From: DATBJG01 sp963790545
Lineage (GTDB): Bacteria > Acidobacteriota > Vicinamibacteria > Vicinamibacterales > JAMQPK01
Length of the DNA: 64,000 bases
Assembly (NCBI GenBank): GCA_963790545.1
Contig: CAWBPA010000012.1
Coordinates: 50,194-114,193 of the forward strand
Direction: 5' to 3'
The position numbers and the translations under genes are program-made. Under the pieces are notes generated by a model, which saw only the letters and a program-made list of their open reading frames with translations, ran no database searches and was not told the origin of the DNA. Positions 54,158 to 62,431 of the stretch are shown in pieces. The stretch's first letter is position 1, and every line of letters begins with the position of its first letter.

Positions 54158-56411
54158 ATGGTGCTCGACCCCGCCATCATCGAACGTCACGGTCTCTCCT
54201 CTGACGAATACGCCCGCATCGTTCAGATGCTGGGGAGAGAGCCGACCATGACGGAGCTGGGTATCTTCTCCGTGATGTGGTCCGAGCACTGCAGCTACAA
54301 GAGCTCGCGCGTGCACCTTCGTCGGCTGCCGACGACGGGGAAGCGGGTGCTGCAGGGGCCGGGCGAAAATGCCGGAGCCGTTGATATTGGTGACGGTCTG
54401 GCCGCGGTGTTCAGAGATCGAGTCGCACAATCACCCTTCGTTTATCGAGCCATATCAGGGGGCGGCCACGGGCGTCGGGGGCATCATCCGCGACATTTTC
54501 ACGATGGGCGCAAGACCGATTGCGCTTCTGAACTCGCTGCGCTTTGGACCCCTCGAGCGGCCCGACGTGCGGCGAATCATGGAAGGTGTCGTGGCGGGCA
54601 TTGCCGGCTACGGAAACAGCATTGGCATCCCGACCGTCGGCGGAGAGGTGGTGTTCGAGGAGCCTTATACCGGAAATCCCCTCGTCAACGTGTTCTGCCT
54701 GGGCACCGCGAAGGCCAGCGACATCATCAAGGGCGTGGCGTCGGGGGTTGGGAATTCCGTGTACTACGTGGGCGCCAAAACCGGTCGCGACGGTATCCAT
54801 GGGGCCACGATGGCCTCGGCCGAGTTCGACGAGAAGGCCGCTGAGAAACGCCCGGCTGTGCAGGTTGGCGATCCGTTCATGGAAAAGTTGTTGCTCGAGG
54901 CGTGTCTCGAGGTCATGCGCAGCGATGCGCTCGTTGGCATTCAGGACATGGGGGCGGCCGGCCTCACGTGCTCCACGTGCGAAATGGGATCGCGGGCGGG
55001 CACCGGGGTCGAAATTGACGTCACCAAGGTCCCACAGCGCGAGACCGGCATGACGCCCTACGAGATCATGCTGTCGGAGTCTCAGGAACGGATGCTCCTC
55101 GTGGTCAGGCGCGGCCGAGAGCCGGAAGTCGAGCGAATCTTCGACAAGTGGGATCTGCATGCCGTCCACATTGGGACGGTCACCGGTGATGGTCTGCTGC
55201 GCGTGAAAGAGCGCGGGCAGGTGGTCGCGGAAATTCCGAATACATGTCTGACGGACGAAGCGCCCGTGTACGAACGGCCGACCCGTCCGCCGGAGTATCT
55301 GGCTGACGTCCAGCGTCTCAATCTTGCTGACTGCAAGAGCGCGGGCACACCGGCGGATGCGTTCAAGAATTTGTTGGGCTCGCCGAACATTGCCAGCAAG
55401 CGATGGGTGTACCGCCAGTACGATCACATGGTCCGGACCAACACCATTGGCATGCCGGGCACCGGCGCCGGTGTGGTGCGTGTCAAGGGAACCCGTCGGG
55501 CGCTGGCGCTGTCGGTAGACGGCAACGGCCGCGCCTGCTATCTCGATCCGTTTCAGGGCGCGGCGCTGGCCGTGGCCGAGGCGGCACGTAACGTCGCCTG
55601 TGCTGGGGCTGAACCGATTGGTGCGACCAACTGTCTGAACGCGGGAAATCCCGAGCGACCCGAGATCATGTGGCAGTTTGCGCAAGTGGTCGATGGGATT
55701 AGCGCTGCCTGCCGGGCGTTGGAGATTCCCATTACCGGCGGCAACGTCAGCCTGTACAACGAAACCGAGGGTCGCGCCGTGTATCCGACGCCGGTCATTG
55801 GCGTCGTGGGGCTCATCGAAGACGATCGGTTACTGTGCCGCCGGATGTTTCCGGAGACCGATTTGGCGATCGTGCTGCTGGGACCAGAGGCGGTCGAGCT
55901 GGGCGGCAGTGAGTACCTGAAAGTCGTCCACTCGCTCGTGCGCGGCCGACCTGCGCCCGTTGACTTAGCCATGGAGCGCGCTGTCCAACGCCTTGTCATT
56001 GACGGCATACGCGACGGGCTCGTTCGGTCGGCCCACGACTGTGCCGACGGCGGCCTTGCGGTGACCCTGGCTGAATGCGCGTTCGACACCGGAGGAATCG
56101 GACTGACTGTCGATCTGGCTGTGCCTCGTGCCGGTTCAGCGGCAGGTCAAGATCGCGCCTGGGCTTTGATATCGGCATTGTTTGGCGAGGGTCCGTCCCG
56201 GATCGTGGTATCTATTGAGAAGCGGCAGGTGGCAACGCTCCTGGCGCGTGCGGTCGAGGTGGGGGTGCCGGCCCGCGAGATCGGGATCACCGGTGGCTCC
56301 CGGATTCAAATGACGGTTGACGGACAGCCAACGATCGACGTTGGCGTGAACGAAGCAGAAACCATCTGGAGCACGGCGCTGGAGAGTTATTTCCGCCGCG
56401 CGGTGGCTTAG
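54158..56411 (+). CDS. purL: Phosphoribosylformylglycinamidine synthase, synthetase subunit; frame broken near 54420
   Basis: Small-type PurL. The first frame (from ATG 54158: MVLDPAIIERHGLSSDEYAR) includes MTELGIFSVMWSEHCSYKSS and GPGENAGAVDIGDGLAAVF; then ESHNHPSFIEPYQGAATGVGGI (catalytic His) continues in the +1 frame to 56411. TTCAGAGATCGAG (about 54410-54422) holds one extra base; repair gives VF-K/R-IESHNHP and about 750 aa, the normal length for the PurLQS type. Later motifs: GGEVVFEEPYTGNP, QDMGAAGLTCSTCEM, ITGGNVSLYNET, SAHDCADGGLAVTLAE. It lacks the fused glutaminase, matching the separate purS and purQ. No two-hairpin element is at its start. Confidence 0.93.
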
Positions 56412-56466
56412 ATCGTTCGGACCGTTCGGGTCGTTCGGGGCGTTCGAGTCGTTCGGACCGTTCAGC
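56411..56466. repeat. Degenerate GTTCGGACC tandem repeat after purL
   Basis: Six or so 9-10 bp units (CGTTCGGAC, CGTTCGGGT, CGTTCGGGG, CGTTCGAGT) starting at the purL stop. The reverse complement unit forms the tandem at 42694-42766. Confidence 0.7.
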
Positions 56467-56689
56467 GCCGAGCGGCGAAGCCGCCAGGTACAGGTCATGG
56501 GGCCTGGGTCCCTTGTAATCGTTCACTGAGCGGATTGATGTAACAAATTACGCCGAGCGGCAAAGCCGCGAGGTACAGGTCGTGGGGGTGGGGGTTCGAC
56601 TTTCCTACTGACTAAGCGGAAAGTCGCTGCAAATTACGCCGAGCGCCAAAGGCGCGAAGGTACAGGTCGTGGGGGTGGGGCCCCACGAC
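56464..56689 (+). promoter_or_regulatory. Three tandem two-hairpin elements leading into purF
   Basis: Hairpin 1 copies at 56472-56484 (GCGGC GAA GCCGC), 56557-56569 (GCGGC AAA GCCGC) and 56643-56655 (GCGCC AAA GGCGC). The first two have decayed second hairpins (56497-56520 and 56579-56600). The third is intact: hairpin 2 at 56666-56689, 9-bp arms GTCGTGGGG / CCCCACGAC, loop GTGGGG, ending 10 nt before the purF ATG (56700) with spacer AAAGCAAAAA. Between copies lie the lead sequences CACTGAGCGGAT and GACTAAGCGGAAAGTC. Confidence 0.78.
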
Positions 56690-56699
56690 AAAGCAAAAA

Positions 56700-58232
56700 A
56701 TGGACGAGCTCAAAGAAGAATGCGGCGTATTCGGGATCTACGGTCATTTCGAAGCCTCGAACATGACCTATCTCGGCCTTTACGCCCTCCAGCATCGCGG
56801 GCAGGAGAGCGCCGGCATCGCCTCGTCTGACGGCGAGCGCCTGCACGTCTCGCGGGCCATGGCCTACGTCAACGAGGCGTTCAACGAGACCGTGCTCCGC
56901 ACGCTCCCAGGACGCCTGGCAGTGGGCCATGTGCGCTATTCGACCGCCGGCGAGAGCCGTCCCGGCAACGCCGGGCCCATCGTCATCGATTGCTCGCACG
57001 GTGAGATTGCCGCCTGTCACAACGGAAATCTCGTCAACGCCAGCGAGCTGAAGGAAGAGATGGTGCGCGATGGCGCCATCTTCCAGACGACCACCGATAC
57101 CGAGGTCATCCTGCACCTGTACGCGCGATCGAAGGCGCCTACGGTGGAAGAAGCCATCGTCGAAGCCCTTACGCAGGTGCGCGGGGCGTTTTCGCTGGCC
57201 CTGCTAACGAAGGACAAGCTCATTGCCGTTCGCGATCCCCATGGGTTCCGGCCGCTGGTGCTTGGCCGTCTTGGCGACGCGTATGTCGTGTGCTCGGAAA
57301 CCTGTGCGCTCGATCTGATTGGCGCGACCTACGTTCGCGACATCGAGCCCGGTGAGGTGTTTATCGTGTCGGCGAACGGCGAGCGATCCATCAAGCCGTT
57401 TGCGCCGGCGCCGCTCGCGCATTGCGTCTTCGAGCACGTGTACTTTGCCAGGCCCGACAGCTACGTGTTTGGTCAGAGCGTCAACGAGGCGCGGACCGCG
57501 TTGGGGCGTCTGCTGGCGCGCGAGCAACCGGCCGATGCGGACGTCATCGTGCCGATTCCGGACTCCGGCGTGTGCGCGGCCGTTGGGTTTGCCGAGACGT
57601 CCGGCATTCCCCTTCGCATGGGGCTCATCCGCAACCACTATGTCGGGCGGACTTTCATCGAGCCCCAGCAGTCCATCCGCCATTTTGGCGTCCGCGTCAA
57701 GCTGAACCCCGTCCGCAGCATCCTCGAAGGCCAGCGCGTCGTCCTCGTGGACGATTCGATCGTGCGCGGCACGACGAGTCGCAAGATCGTCAAGATGGTT
57801 CGGGCTGCTGGTGCGCGCGAAGTGCATCTGCGTATCAGCTGCCCGCCGACGATCTCGCCGTGTTTTTATGGTGTCGATACGCCGCGCCGTTCCGAGCTGA
57901 TTGCCGCGACCCACACGCTGCGCGAGATTCAGAAGTACATCGAAGCCGACAGCCTTGGTTACCTCAGCCTGGAAGGGATGCTGACGGCTGTCGGGCCGAA
58001 GCGTGGGAACTACTGCACCTCCTGCTATACCGGTCAGTATCCTGTCGCCTTCCCGCGCAACGAAGCGGCTTACCTGCAGCTCGCACTCAAGCTCGATCCA
58101 ACCGGTAATGAGCAACGAGCCACGAGCAATGAGGCCGAGCGAGCGACTCGCGAGGTCCGGAAGCCGGCCGACGAGGTAAATGTAACGAGCCACGAGGACG
58201 ATGACGTAAAGCTCGGCGTGGGAAAGCGATGA
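56700..58232 (+). CDS. purF: Amidophosphoribosyltransferase
   Basis: 510 aa. First committed step of purine synthesis (PRPP + glutamine to phosphoribosylamine). A 7-residue propeptide (MDELKEE) precedes the catalytic Cys8 (CGVFGIYG), as in Bacillus-type enzymes. Also seen: LYALQHRGQESAGI, GHVRYST, HNGNLVN, the PRPP loop VVLVDDSIVRGTTS, and Cys in HCVFEHVYF, SPCFYGVD and YCTSCYTG that match the four ligands of the oxygen-sensitive [4Fe-4S] cluster. After about residue 465 comes a 45-residue tail (NEQRATSNEAERATREV...) encoded by repeats that include a hairpin-1 copy (58134-58153). The stop overlaps the next ATG (ATGA). Confidence 0.96.
   Translation: MDELKEECGVFGIYGHFEASNMTYLGLYALQHRGQESAGIASSDGERLHVSRAMAYVNEAFNETVLRTLPGRLAVGHVRYSTAGESRPGNAGPIVIDCSHGEIAACHNGNLVNASELKEEMVRDGAIFQTTTDTEVILHLYARSKAPTVEEAIVEALTQVRGAFSLALLTKDKLIAVRDPHGFRPLVLGRLGDAYVVCSETCALDLIGATYVRDIEPGEVFIVSANGERSIKPFAPAPLAHCVFEHVYFARPDSYVFGQSVNEARTALGRLLAREQPADADVIVPIPDSGVCAAVGFAETSGIPLRMGLIRNHYVGRTFIEPQQSIRHFGVRVKLNPVRSILEGQRVVLVDDSIVRGTTSRKIVKMVRAAGAREVHLRISCPPTISPCFYGVDTPRRSELIAATHTLREIQKYIEADSLGYLSLEGMLTAVGPKRGNYCTSCYTGQYPVAFPRNEAAYLQLALKLDPTGNEQRATSNEAERATREVRKPADEVNVTSHEDDDVKLGVGKR
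58101..58215 (+). repeat. Repeat-derived 3' end of purF with an embedded hairpin 1
   Basis: GAGCAACGAGCCACGAGCAA units (repeated as AACGAGCCACGAGGA near 58185) surround GCCGA followed by a stem GCGAG-CGA-CTCGC (about 58138-58150) and GAGGT, the exact context of hairpin 1 but with another compensated stem. CCGGAAGCCGG follows. All of it is translated as the C-terminal tail of PurF and lies 80-100 nt before the start of the HEAT-repeat gene. Confidence 0.6.
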
Positions 58233-59413
58233 AACTTGTGACGCGTTGCTTAACGCTAATCCTGGTTTGTGGGTTGGTGATCTCTTCGGTTGCGGTTGCC
58301 CAGGAGCGCGGTCCTCAGGCCATCTCGGCCAAGGAGCTCCAGGCCGCGATCGATCAACTGGGCAATCTTGATTTTCCGACCCGGATGAACGCGTCGCGTA
58401 CCGTCCGCAGGTCGCCGCCCGCTCAGGCCGTTCCGGCGCTCACGAAGGCGGTCGCGGATCACGCGGACGGGTACGTGCGCTTTCGAGCGCTGGTGTTGTT
58501 GACAGGCTTCAACGATCCCCGCACCGCCGATATTGTGAGTGGCCTGCTGACGGATCCCAACAACCGCCTGCGCGAAGTGGCCTACGCCTGGTTCGAGCAC
58601 AATCCCAATCCCGCGATGGTGCCGCAGCTCTCGCAGCTGCTCGACAAGGAGCAGGACGAGTTTCTGCGTCCGGCCATCATCCGGGCCCTGGCGGCACATG
58701 GAGCCGACCCTCGCGTGCGCGACATCCTGCTGCCCGACGTCAAGCGCGGCCAGGACTTCTTTCGCAGTGCGGTCATTGAAGCGCTCGGGGAGTACCGTGC
58801 AACGTATGCCGTGTCGGCGATTGCCGATGTGGCCAAGCTCGATGGGCCGCTGCAGGACGATGCGGCGATTGCGTTGGGGCGGATAGGGGACAAGACTGGG
58901 CTCGCGACGCTGGCGGGGTTGCAAAGAACCGCGCCGCGCGACTCTCAGCCCTCGGTTGCCGCGGCGATTTGTCTGCTCGGCGTCAACTGTGCCGTGCACG
59001 AGAAGTTTCTGGCCGAATCGCTTCGGTTTGCGGCCGCAAATATCGGGTGGCAGGAGCTGCTGCGCGGCACGGCGGCCGCGGTGGCGGCGCTCGGATCGCG
59101 TGGGAACCCGACGGCCCTCCAGCTGCTGTTCGATGTTGGAGCGCCCAGCGAGAATCAGGCGGTCCGTGGACCGCTGGCGTTGGCGGCAGCGACGGTAGCC
59201 ATCCGCAGCACCGCGATGCTGCTGAAGGTGCTGGAGGCCTACGACAATCGTTCGGGCGCGGTCGAGCTGCTGGCGGAAGGGTTCGATCAGCTCGAAGAGG
59301 ACTTCGACGAGGAGCGCTTCTTTGCCACCGTGCGTCGCGGCTACTGGAAGGCGCCTGAGGGGACGCCGTCAAGGACGGTGGCGGAGGTGTTGGTGCAGAA
59401 GCTCGAGTTCTAA
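58229..59413 (+). CDS. Exported HEAT-repeat protein
   Basis: 394 aa. A signal peptide is visible (MKLVTRCLTLILVCGLVISSVAVAQE, cut near VAQ). The mature part is all alpha and made of HEAT/PBS-lyase-like repeats: AVPALTKAVADHADGYVRFRALVLLTGF, NPNPAMVPQLSQLLDKEQDEFLRPAIIRALAAHG, TYAVSAIADVAKLDGPLQDDAAIALGRIGD. Such superhelices bind proteins. No enzyme motif. It starts inside the purF stop (ATGA), so it is co-translated with purF although a link to purine synthesis is not evident. Confidence 0.82.
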   Translation: MKLVTRCLTLILVCGLVISSVAVAQERGPQAISAKELQAAIDQLGNLDFPTRMNASRTVRRSPPAQAVPALTKAVADHADGYVRFRALVLLTGFNDPRTADIVSGLLTDPNNRLREVAYAWFEHNPNPAMVPQLSQLLDKEQDEFLRPAIIRALAAHGADPRVRDILLPDVKRGQDFFRSAVIEALGEYRATYAVSAIADVAKLDGPLQDDAAIALGRIGDKTGLATLAGLQRTAPRDSQPSVAAAICLLGVNCAVHEKFLAESLRFAAANIGWQELLRGTAAAVAALGSRGNPTALQLLFDVGAPSENQAVRGPLALAAATVAIRSTAMLLKVLEAYDNRSGAVELLAEGFDQLEEDFDEERFFATVRRGYWKAPEGTPSRTVAEVLVQKLEF

Positions 59414-59667
59414 CACTGCTCCGGTCTCGGGCCACCACGCCTGGGGACCTGCTCTGGCGCTCGCGCTACGGCTGGAGCGTCTCGCCTTTTTCGAAGCCGT
59501 TCTGCCTGTTGGGGGATATCTGTTGTTCGGTGTCAGAAAACGCCATGAAGTGTTTTAATACAGTGGCGATGTGACCCTACCGAGTATTGACGACCTCAAG
59601 AAAAGAAGGATGAGTCCTTCTGACTCGGCGAAGGGAAATTCTGCGTGAAGCGAAGACTCGAATCCCG
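59414..59667. other. Intergenic region with one hairpin
   Basis: No gene supported. A perfect inverted repeat AGAAGGA-TGAG-TCCTTCT lies at 59604-59621, within lower-GC sequence. It is not followed by a T run. The rest holds nothing I recognise. Confidence 0.4.
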
Positions 59668-59696
59668 TTGACAGTGTTTGTAACGGGACCTAGACT
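59668..59696 (+). promoter_or_regulatory. Sigma70-type promoter of the PEP-CTERM gene
   Basis: TTGACA at 59668-59673 and TAGACT at 59691-59696, 17-bp spacer. Expected start near 59703, giving a very short leader; AGAAGGA lies 7 nt before the ATG at 59721. Confidence 0.6.
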
Positions 59697-59720
59697 CAAG
59701 CAGTTGAGAAGGATAACGCC

Positions 59721-60392
59721 ATGACCTCAAAGAGTGTCGTTGGTTGCATATTCGTGTTGCTGATCTTCGCAAGCGGTCCGGTCGAGGCAGCGCGCATCGA
59801 TTTCGACGATCGCCTGACGGCTTCAGGCGGCGGCTCACCATTTGTCACGCCCTTGGAGACCACTTGGACTGGACTATACAACGTGGATGTAGCATCCGAG
59901 GTTTGGCTTAAAGCCAACACATTCACCTACTTTTACACTCTGAGCAACATCACCGGACTGACGGCTAGCCAACCAATCCAATCCATTGCTTTCTTCGGGG
60001 ATTGGGCTGCCGGAGGATCGGCATCCCTGAATTGGGGCAACGTCGGGGTTACACCTCTCAGCCCCGCATCACTCGAAAACTCGTCTGACGATGTGACCAT
60101 TCCCTTACCGTTTCTGATGGTTGCGAATTTTTCGGACAACGTCCTGAACACAGGTGGCGGTGTGAACCTTGGTGAAACACTGACCTTCTACGTCCAGTCG
60201 ACGTTGGGACCCGCGACTTTCATAGGTGCCACCCCCAATCCATTTTTCGCCTTTGGCAGCGCCTTCGTGCCCAGTTTGGTTGCTCCCCGGCAGGCCCCCC
60301 CAATTCCTGAACCCGCGTCCTTGTTCTTGGTCACTTCGGGTCTTGTCGGTCTTGGAGCGATGATCCGCCGACGACAGCGGACCCGAGGCTAA
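59721..60392 (+). CDS. PEP-CTERM sorting-domain protein
   Basis: 223 aa. N-terminal signal peptide (KSVVGCIFVLLIFASGPVEA), a beta-rich, Ser/Thr/Asn-rich body without recognised domain, and a C-terminal sorting signal: PEPASLFLVTSGLVGLGAMIRRRQRTR (PEP motif, hydrophobic helix, Arg cluster). Such proteins are cut by an exosortase (EpsH) and delivered to the surface or to exopolysaccharide. No exosortase is in the window. Its base composition is lower in GC than its neighbours, and it has its own promoter, so it looks like an independent insertion in the purine cluster. Confidence 0.88.
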   Translation: MTSKSVVGCIFVLLIFASGPVEAARIDFDDRLTASGGGSPFVTPLETTWTGLYNVDVASEVWLKANTFTYFYTLSNITGLTASQPIQSIAFFGDWAAGGSASLNWGNVGVTPLSPASLENSSDDVTIPLPFLMVANFSDNVLNTGGGVNLGETLTFYVQSTLGPATFIGATPNPFFAFGSAFVPSLVAPRQAPPIPEPASLFLVTSGLVGLGAMIRRRQRTRG

Positions 60393-60687
60393 TAGAGCTC
60401 GCAGTATCCATCCAGACCCATAAGCCTCCATCCCGTCTTCCAAAGAACTTTTCGTCGGTCTTGCGCAGGCCATCGAGGCCCGCCAACTGATCCACCAGAA
60501 TCGGTCCTTCTTAAGGACAAAGCCTGAGCCGCGCGGCGCGTCGCCGTTTGATCGGGACTGGGGCGACTGGGTCGTTGACTGAGGGAATCTCGGGAGTGAC
60601 ACTAGAATTGAAGGCGGCAAACGCACGTTTGGTGATAACGGGTGCGGCCCCATGACAACTAGGTAAGCGAATTTTTCAGCGTTCCCC
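60393..60687. other. Intergenic region before purM with a decayed two-hairpin remnant
   Basis: No gene supported. At 60646-60667 the words GCGGCCCCATGACAACTAGG match the right half of hairpin 2 and its spacer from the copy at 53819-53880, but the left arm is lost; it lies 21-42 nt before the purM ATG. Upstream, 60420-60550 has a protein-like stretch on the minus strand (WWISWRASMACARPTKSSLEDGM) that I could not place and do not call as a gene. Confidence 0.45.
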
Positions 60688-61710
60688 ATGCAATACAAAG
60701 ATTCCGGCGTCGACATCGAGGCTGGCGACGAGACAGTCCGCCGGATCAGGAAGCTCGCGCGCAGCACGTTCACACCGGGCGTCATGTCCGACATCGGGTC
60801 GTTTGGCGGGCTGTTCCGTCTCGACCCCGCGCGATTTCGGGATCCGGTGCTCGTCTCGAGCGCCGATGGCGTAGGCACCAAGCTTAAAGTTGCCTTCCTG
60901 GCCGGCCGTCACGATACGGTTGGTGCCGATCTCGTCAATCACTGCGTCAACGATATCCTCGTGCAGGGTGCGGAGCCGCTGTTCCTCCTCGACTATCTGG
61001 CGACCGGCCGATTGTCGCCCGCAGTGGCCGAACAGGTCATCAGCGGCATGGTCCGCGCCTGCCGGGAAAACGGCTGTGCGCTCATTGGCGGCGAGACGGC
61101 CGAGATGCCGGGTTTTTACGCCGATGGCGAATACGATCTCGCAGGCTTCATCGTGGGGGCCGTCGATTGCGACTGTGTGATTGACGGTCGAACGATACAA
61201 CCCGGGGATGTGCTGATCGGCCTCCCCTCGAGCGGCCTGCACACCAACGGGTACTCTCTCGCGCGCAGCATTCTGTTCGACAACCTTGGGCTCACGGTCA
61301 ACAGCGTGGTCGAAGAACTTGGCGAAACCGTTGCTGACGCGCTGCTGCGGATCCACCGCTCCTACCTTCCCATCGTCAAGCCGCTGCTGGCACGAAGCCT
61401 GGTCAAGGGCATAGCGCACATTACCGGCGGAGGCATTCCCGGCAACCTGTCCCGAATCCTTCCCGCCGGCACGGGCGCAAGGGTCAATCCTGCCAGTTGG
61501 ACCACGCCACCGCTTTTTGCGTTCCTTCAGCGCGCGGGAGCTGTGACGACCGACGAGATGTTCCGTGCCTTCAACATGGGAATCGGATTGATTCTGGTTT
61601 GTTCGCCGGAGCATCTGGACGACGTGCAGGCGTCGCTCACGAAGATGGTCGAGACGTCAATGGTGATCGGCGAAATCACCCTGGGTAACCAGTCAGTCTC
61701 CCTGGCTTAA
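60688..61710 (+). CDS. purM: Phosphoribosylformylglycinamidine cyclo-ligase (AIR synthetase)
   Basis: 340 aa. Closes the imidazole ring, step 5 of purine synthesis. Opening YKDSGVDIEAGDETVRRIRKLAR, LVSSADGVGTKLKVAFLAGRHDTVGADLVNHCVNDI, the metal/ATP motif IGGETAEMPGFYADGEYDLAGF, LPSSGLHTNGYSLAR and HITGGGIPGNLSRILP are all typical. Length is normal. Followed 45 nt later by purN. Confidence 0.96.
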   Translation: MQYKDSGVDIEAGDETVRRIRKLARSTFTPGVMSDIGSFGGLFRLDPARFRDPVLVSSADGVGTKLKVAFLAGRHDTVGADLVNHCVNDILVQGAEPLFLLDYLATGRLSPAVAEQVISGMVRACRENGCALIGGETAEMPGFYADGEYDLAGFIVGAVDCDCVIDGRTIQPGDVLIGLPSSGLHTNGYSLARSILFDNLGLTVNSVVEELGETVADALLRIHRSYLPIVKPLLARSLVKGIAHITGGGIPGNLSRILPAGTGARVNPASWTTPPLFAFLQRAGAVTTDEMFRAFNMGIGLILVCSPEHLDDVQASLTKMVETSMVIGEITLGNQSVSLA

Positions 61711-61756
61711 ATGCTGATGGTTCGCCGAAAGCTGATGGCTGAAGGCTGATAGCTGA
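61711..61756. repeat. Short tandem GCTGATGGCT repeat before purN
   Basis: Units AAGCTGATGGCTG, AAGGCTGATAGCTGATGGCT fill the purM-purN gap, and the ATG of purN (61756) is itself part of the last GATGGCT unit. Confidence 0.6.
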
Positions 61757-62406
61757 TGGCTACTCAAGACCCCAACAACCGCCGCCTTGGAGTGCTCATT
61801 TCGGGGCGGGGCAGCAACCTTCAAGCAATCATCGATGCCACCCGCGAGGGGCGGCTGAACGCCACGATCGCGGTCGTTCTCTCGAACCGCGCCGATGCGG
61901 GCGGTTTGGACCGAGCGCGAAAAGCTGGCATCGAGGCTGTTCATCTCGACCATCAGGCGTATCCGTCCCGCGACGCTTACGATCTGGAGCTCGTGGCCGC
62001 CATTCGATCACGCGACGTCCGGCTGGTCTGTCTTGCCGGTTTCATGCGTCTGCTCGGCCCAACCTTCGTTGACGCCTTTCCAGACGCGATCCTCAACATT
62101 CACCCCTCGCTGCTGCCGGCCTTTCCAGGTCTGGACGCGCAGCATCAAGCATGGGAGCACGGGGTCAAGGTCTCAGGCGCTACGGTGCACCTGGTCACCA
62201 AAGAGCTCGATGCCGGGCCGATCGTGCTTCAGAGCACCGTCGAGGTGAGAGAGGACGACACAGCCCAGACGCTGGCCGCGCGGATTCTGGTGGAGGAGCA
62301 CAAGCTGTATCCAGAGGCAATTCAGCTCGTGCTGGATGGGCGGATCCGCGTCGAAGGACGGCGAGTGCTGCGCCGATGGACACGCGACGAGCTGTATGCC
62401 CGGTAG
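61756..62406 (+). CDS. purN: Phosphoribosylglycinamide formyltransferase
   Basis: 216 aa. Formyl transfer from 10-formyl-THF to GAR, step 3 of purine synthesis. RLGVLISGRGSNLQAIIDA at the N-terminus, LVCLAGFMRLLGPTFVDAF, the catalytic triad region ILNIHPSLLPAFPGLDAQ (Asn, His) and VHLVTKELDAGPIVLQ (Asp) are intact. The formate-dependent PurT is not needed when PurN is present. Convergent with the TldD-family gene, 25 nt between stops. Confidence 0.96.
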   Translation: MATQDPNNRRLGVLISGRGSNLQAIIDATREGRLNATIAVVLSNRADAGGLDRARKAGIEAVHLDHQAYPSRDAYDLELVAAIRSRDVRLVCLAGFMRLLGPTFVDAFPDAILNIHPSLLPAFPGLDAQHQAWEHGVKVSGATVHLVTKELDAGPIVLQSTVEVREDDTAQTLAARILVEEHKLYPEAIQLVLDGRIRVEGRRVLRRWTRDELYAR

Positions 62407-62431
62407 GTCCACTGGCCACTGACTACTATCC

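Noticed and set aside
54411..55685. 424-codon minus-strand frame opposite purL
   Set aside because: Antisense shadow of purL with no recognisable domain.
52331..56700. CRISPR-like array
   Set aside because: The repeats are irregularly spaced, structurally two-part and tied to gene starts; there are no uniform spacers and no cas genes.
60420..60550. Protein-like minus-strand stretch WWISWRASMACARPTKSSLE
   Set aside because: Looks protein-like but has no start, family or neighbours that support a gene; may be a decayed fragment.
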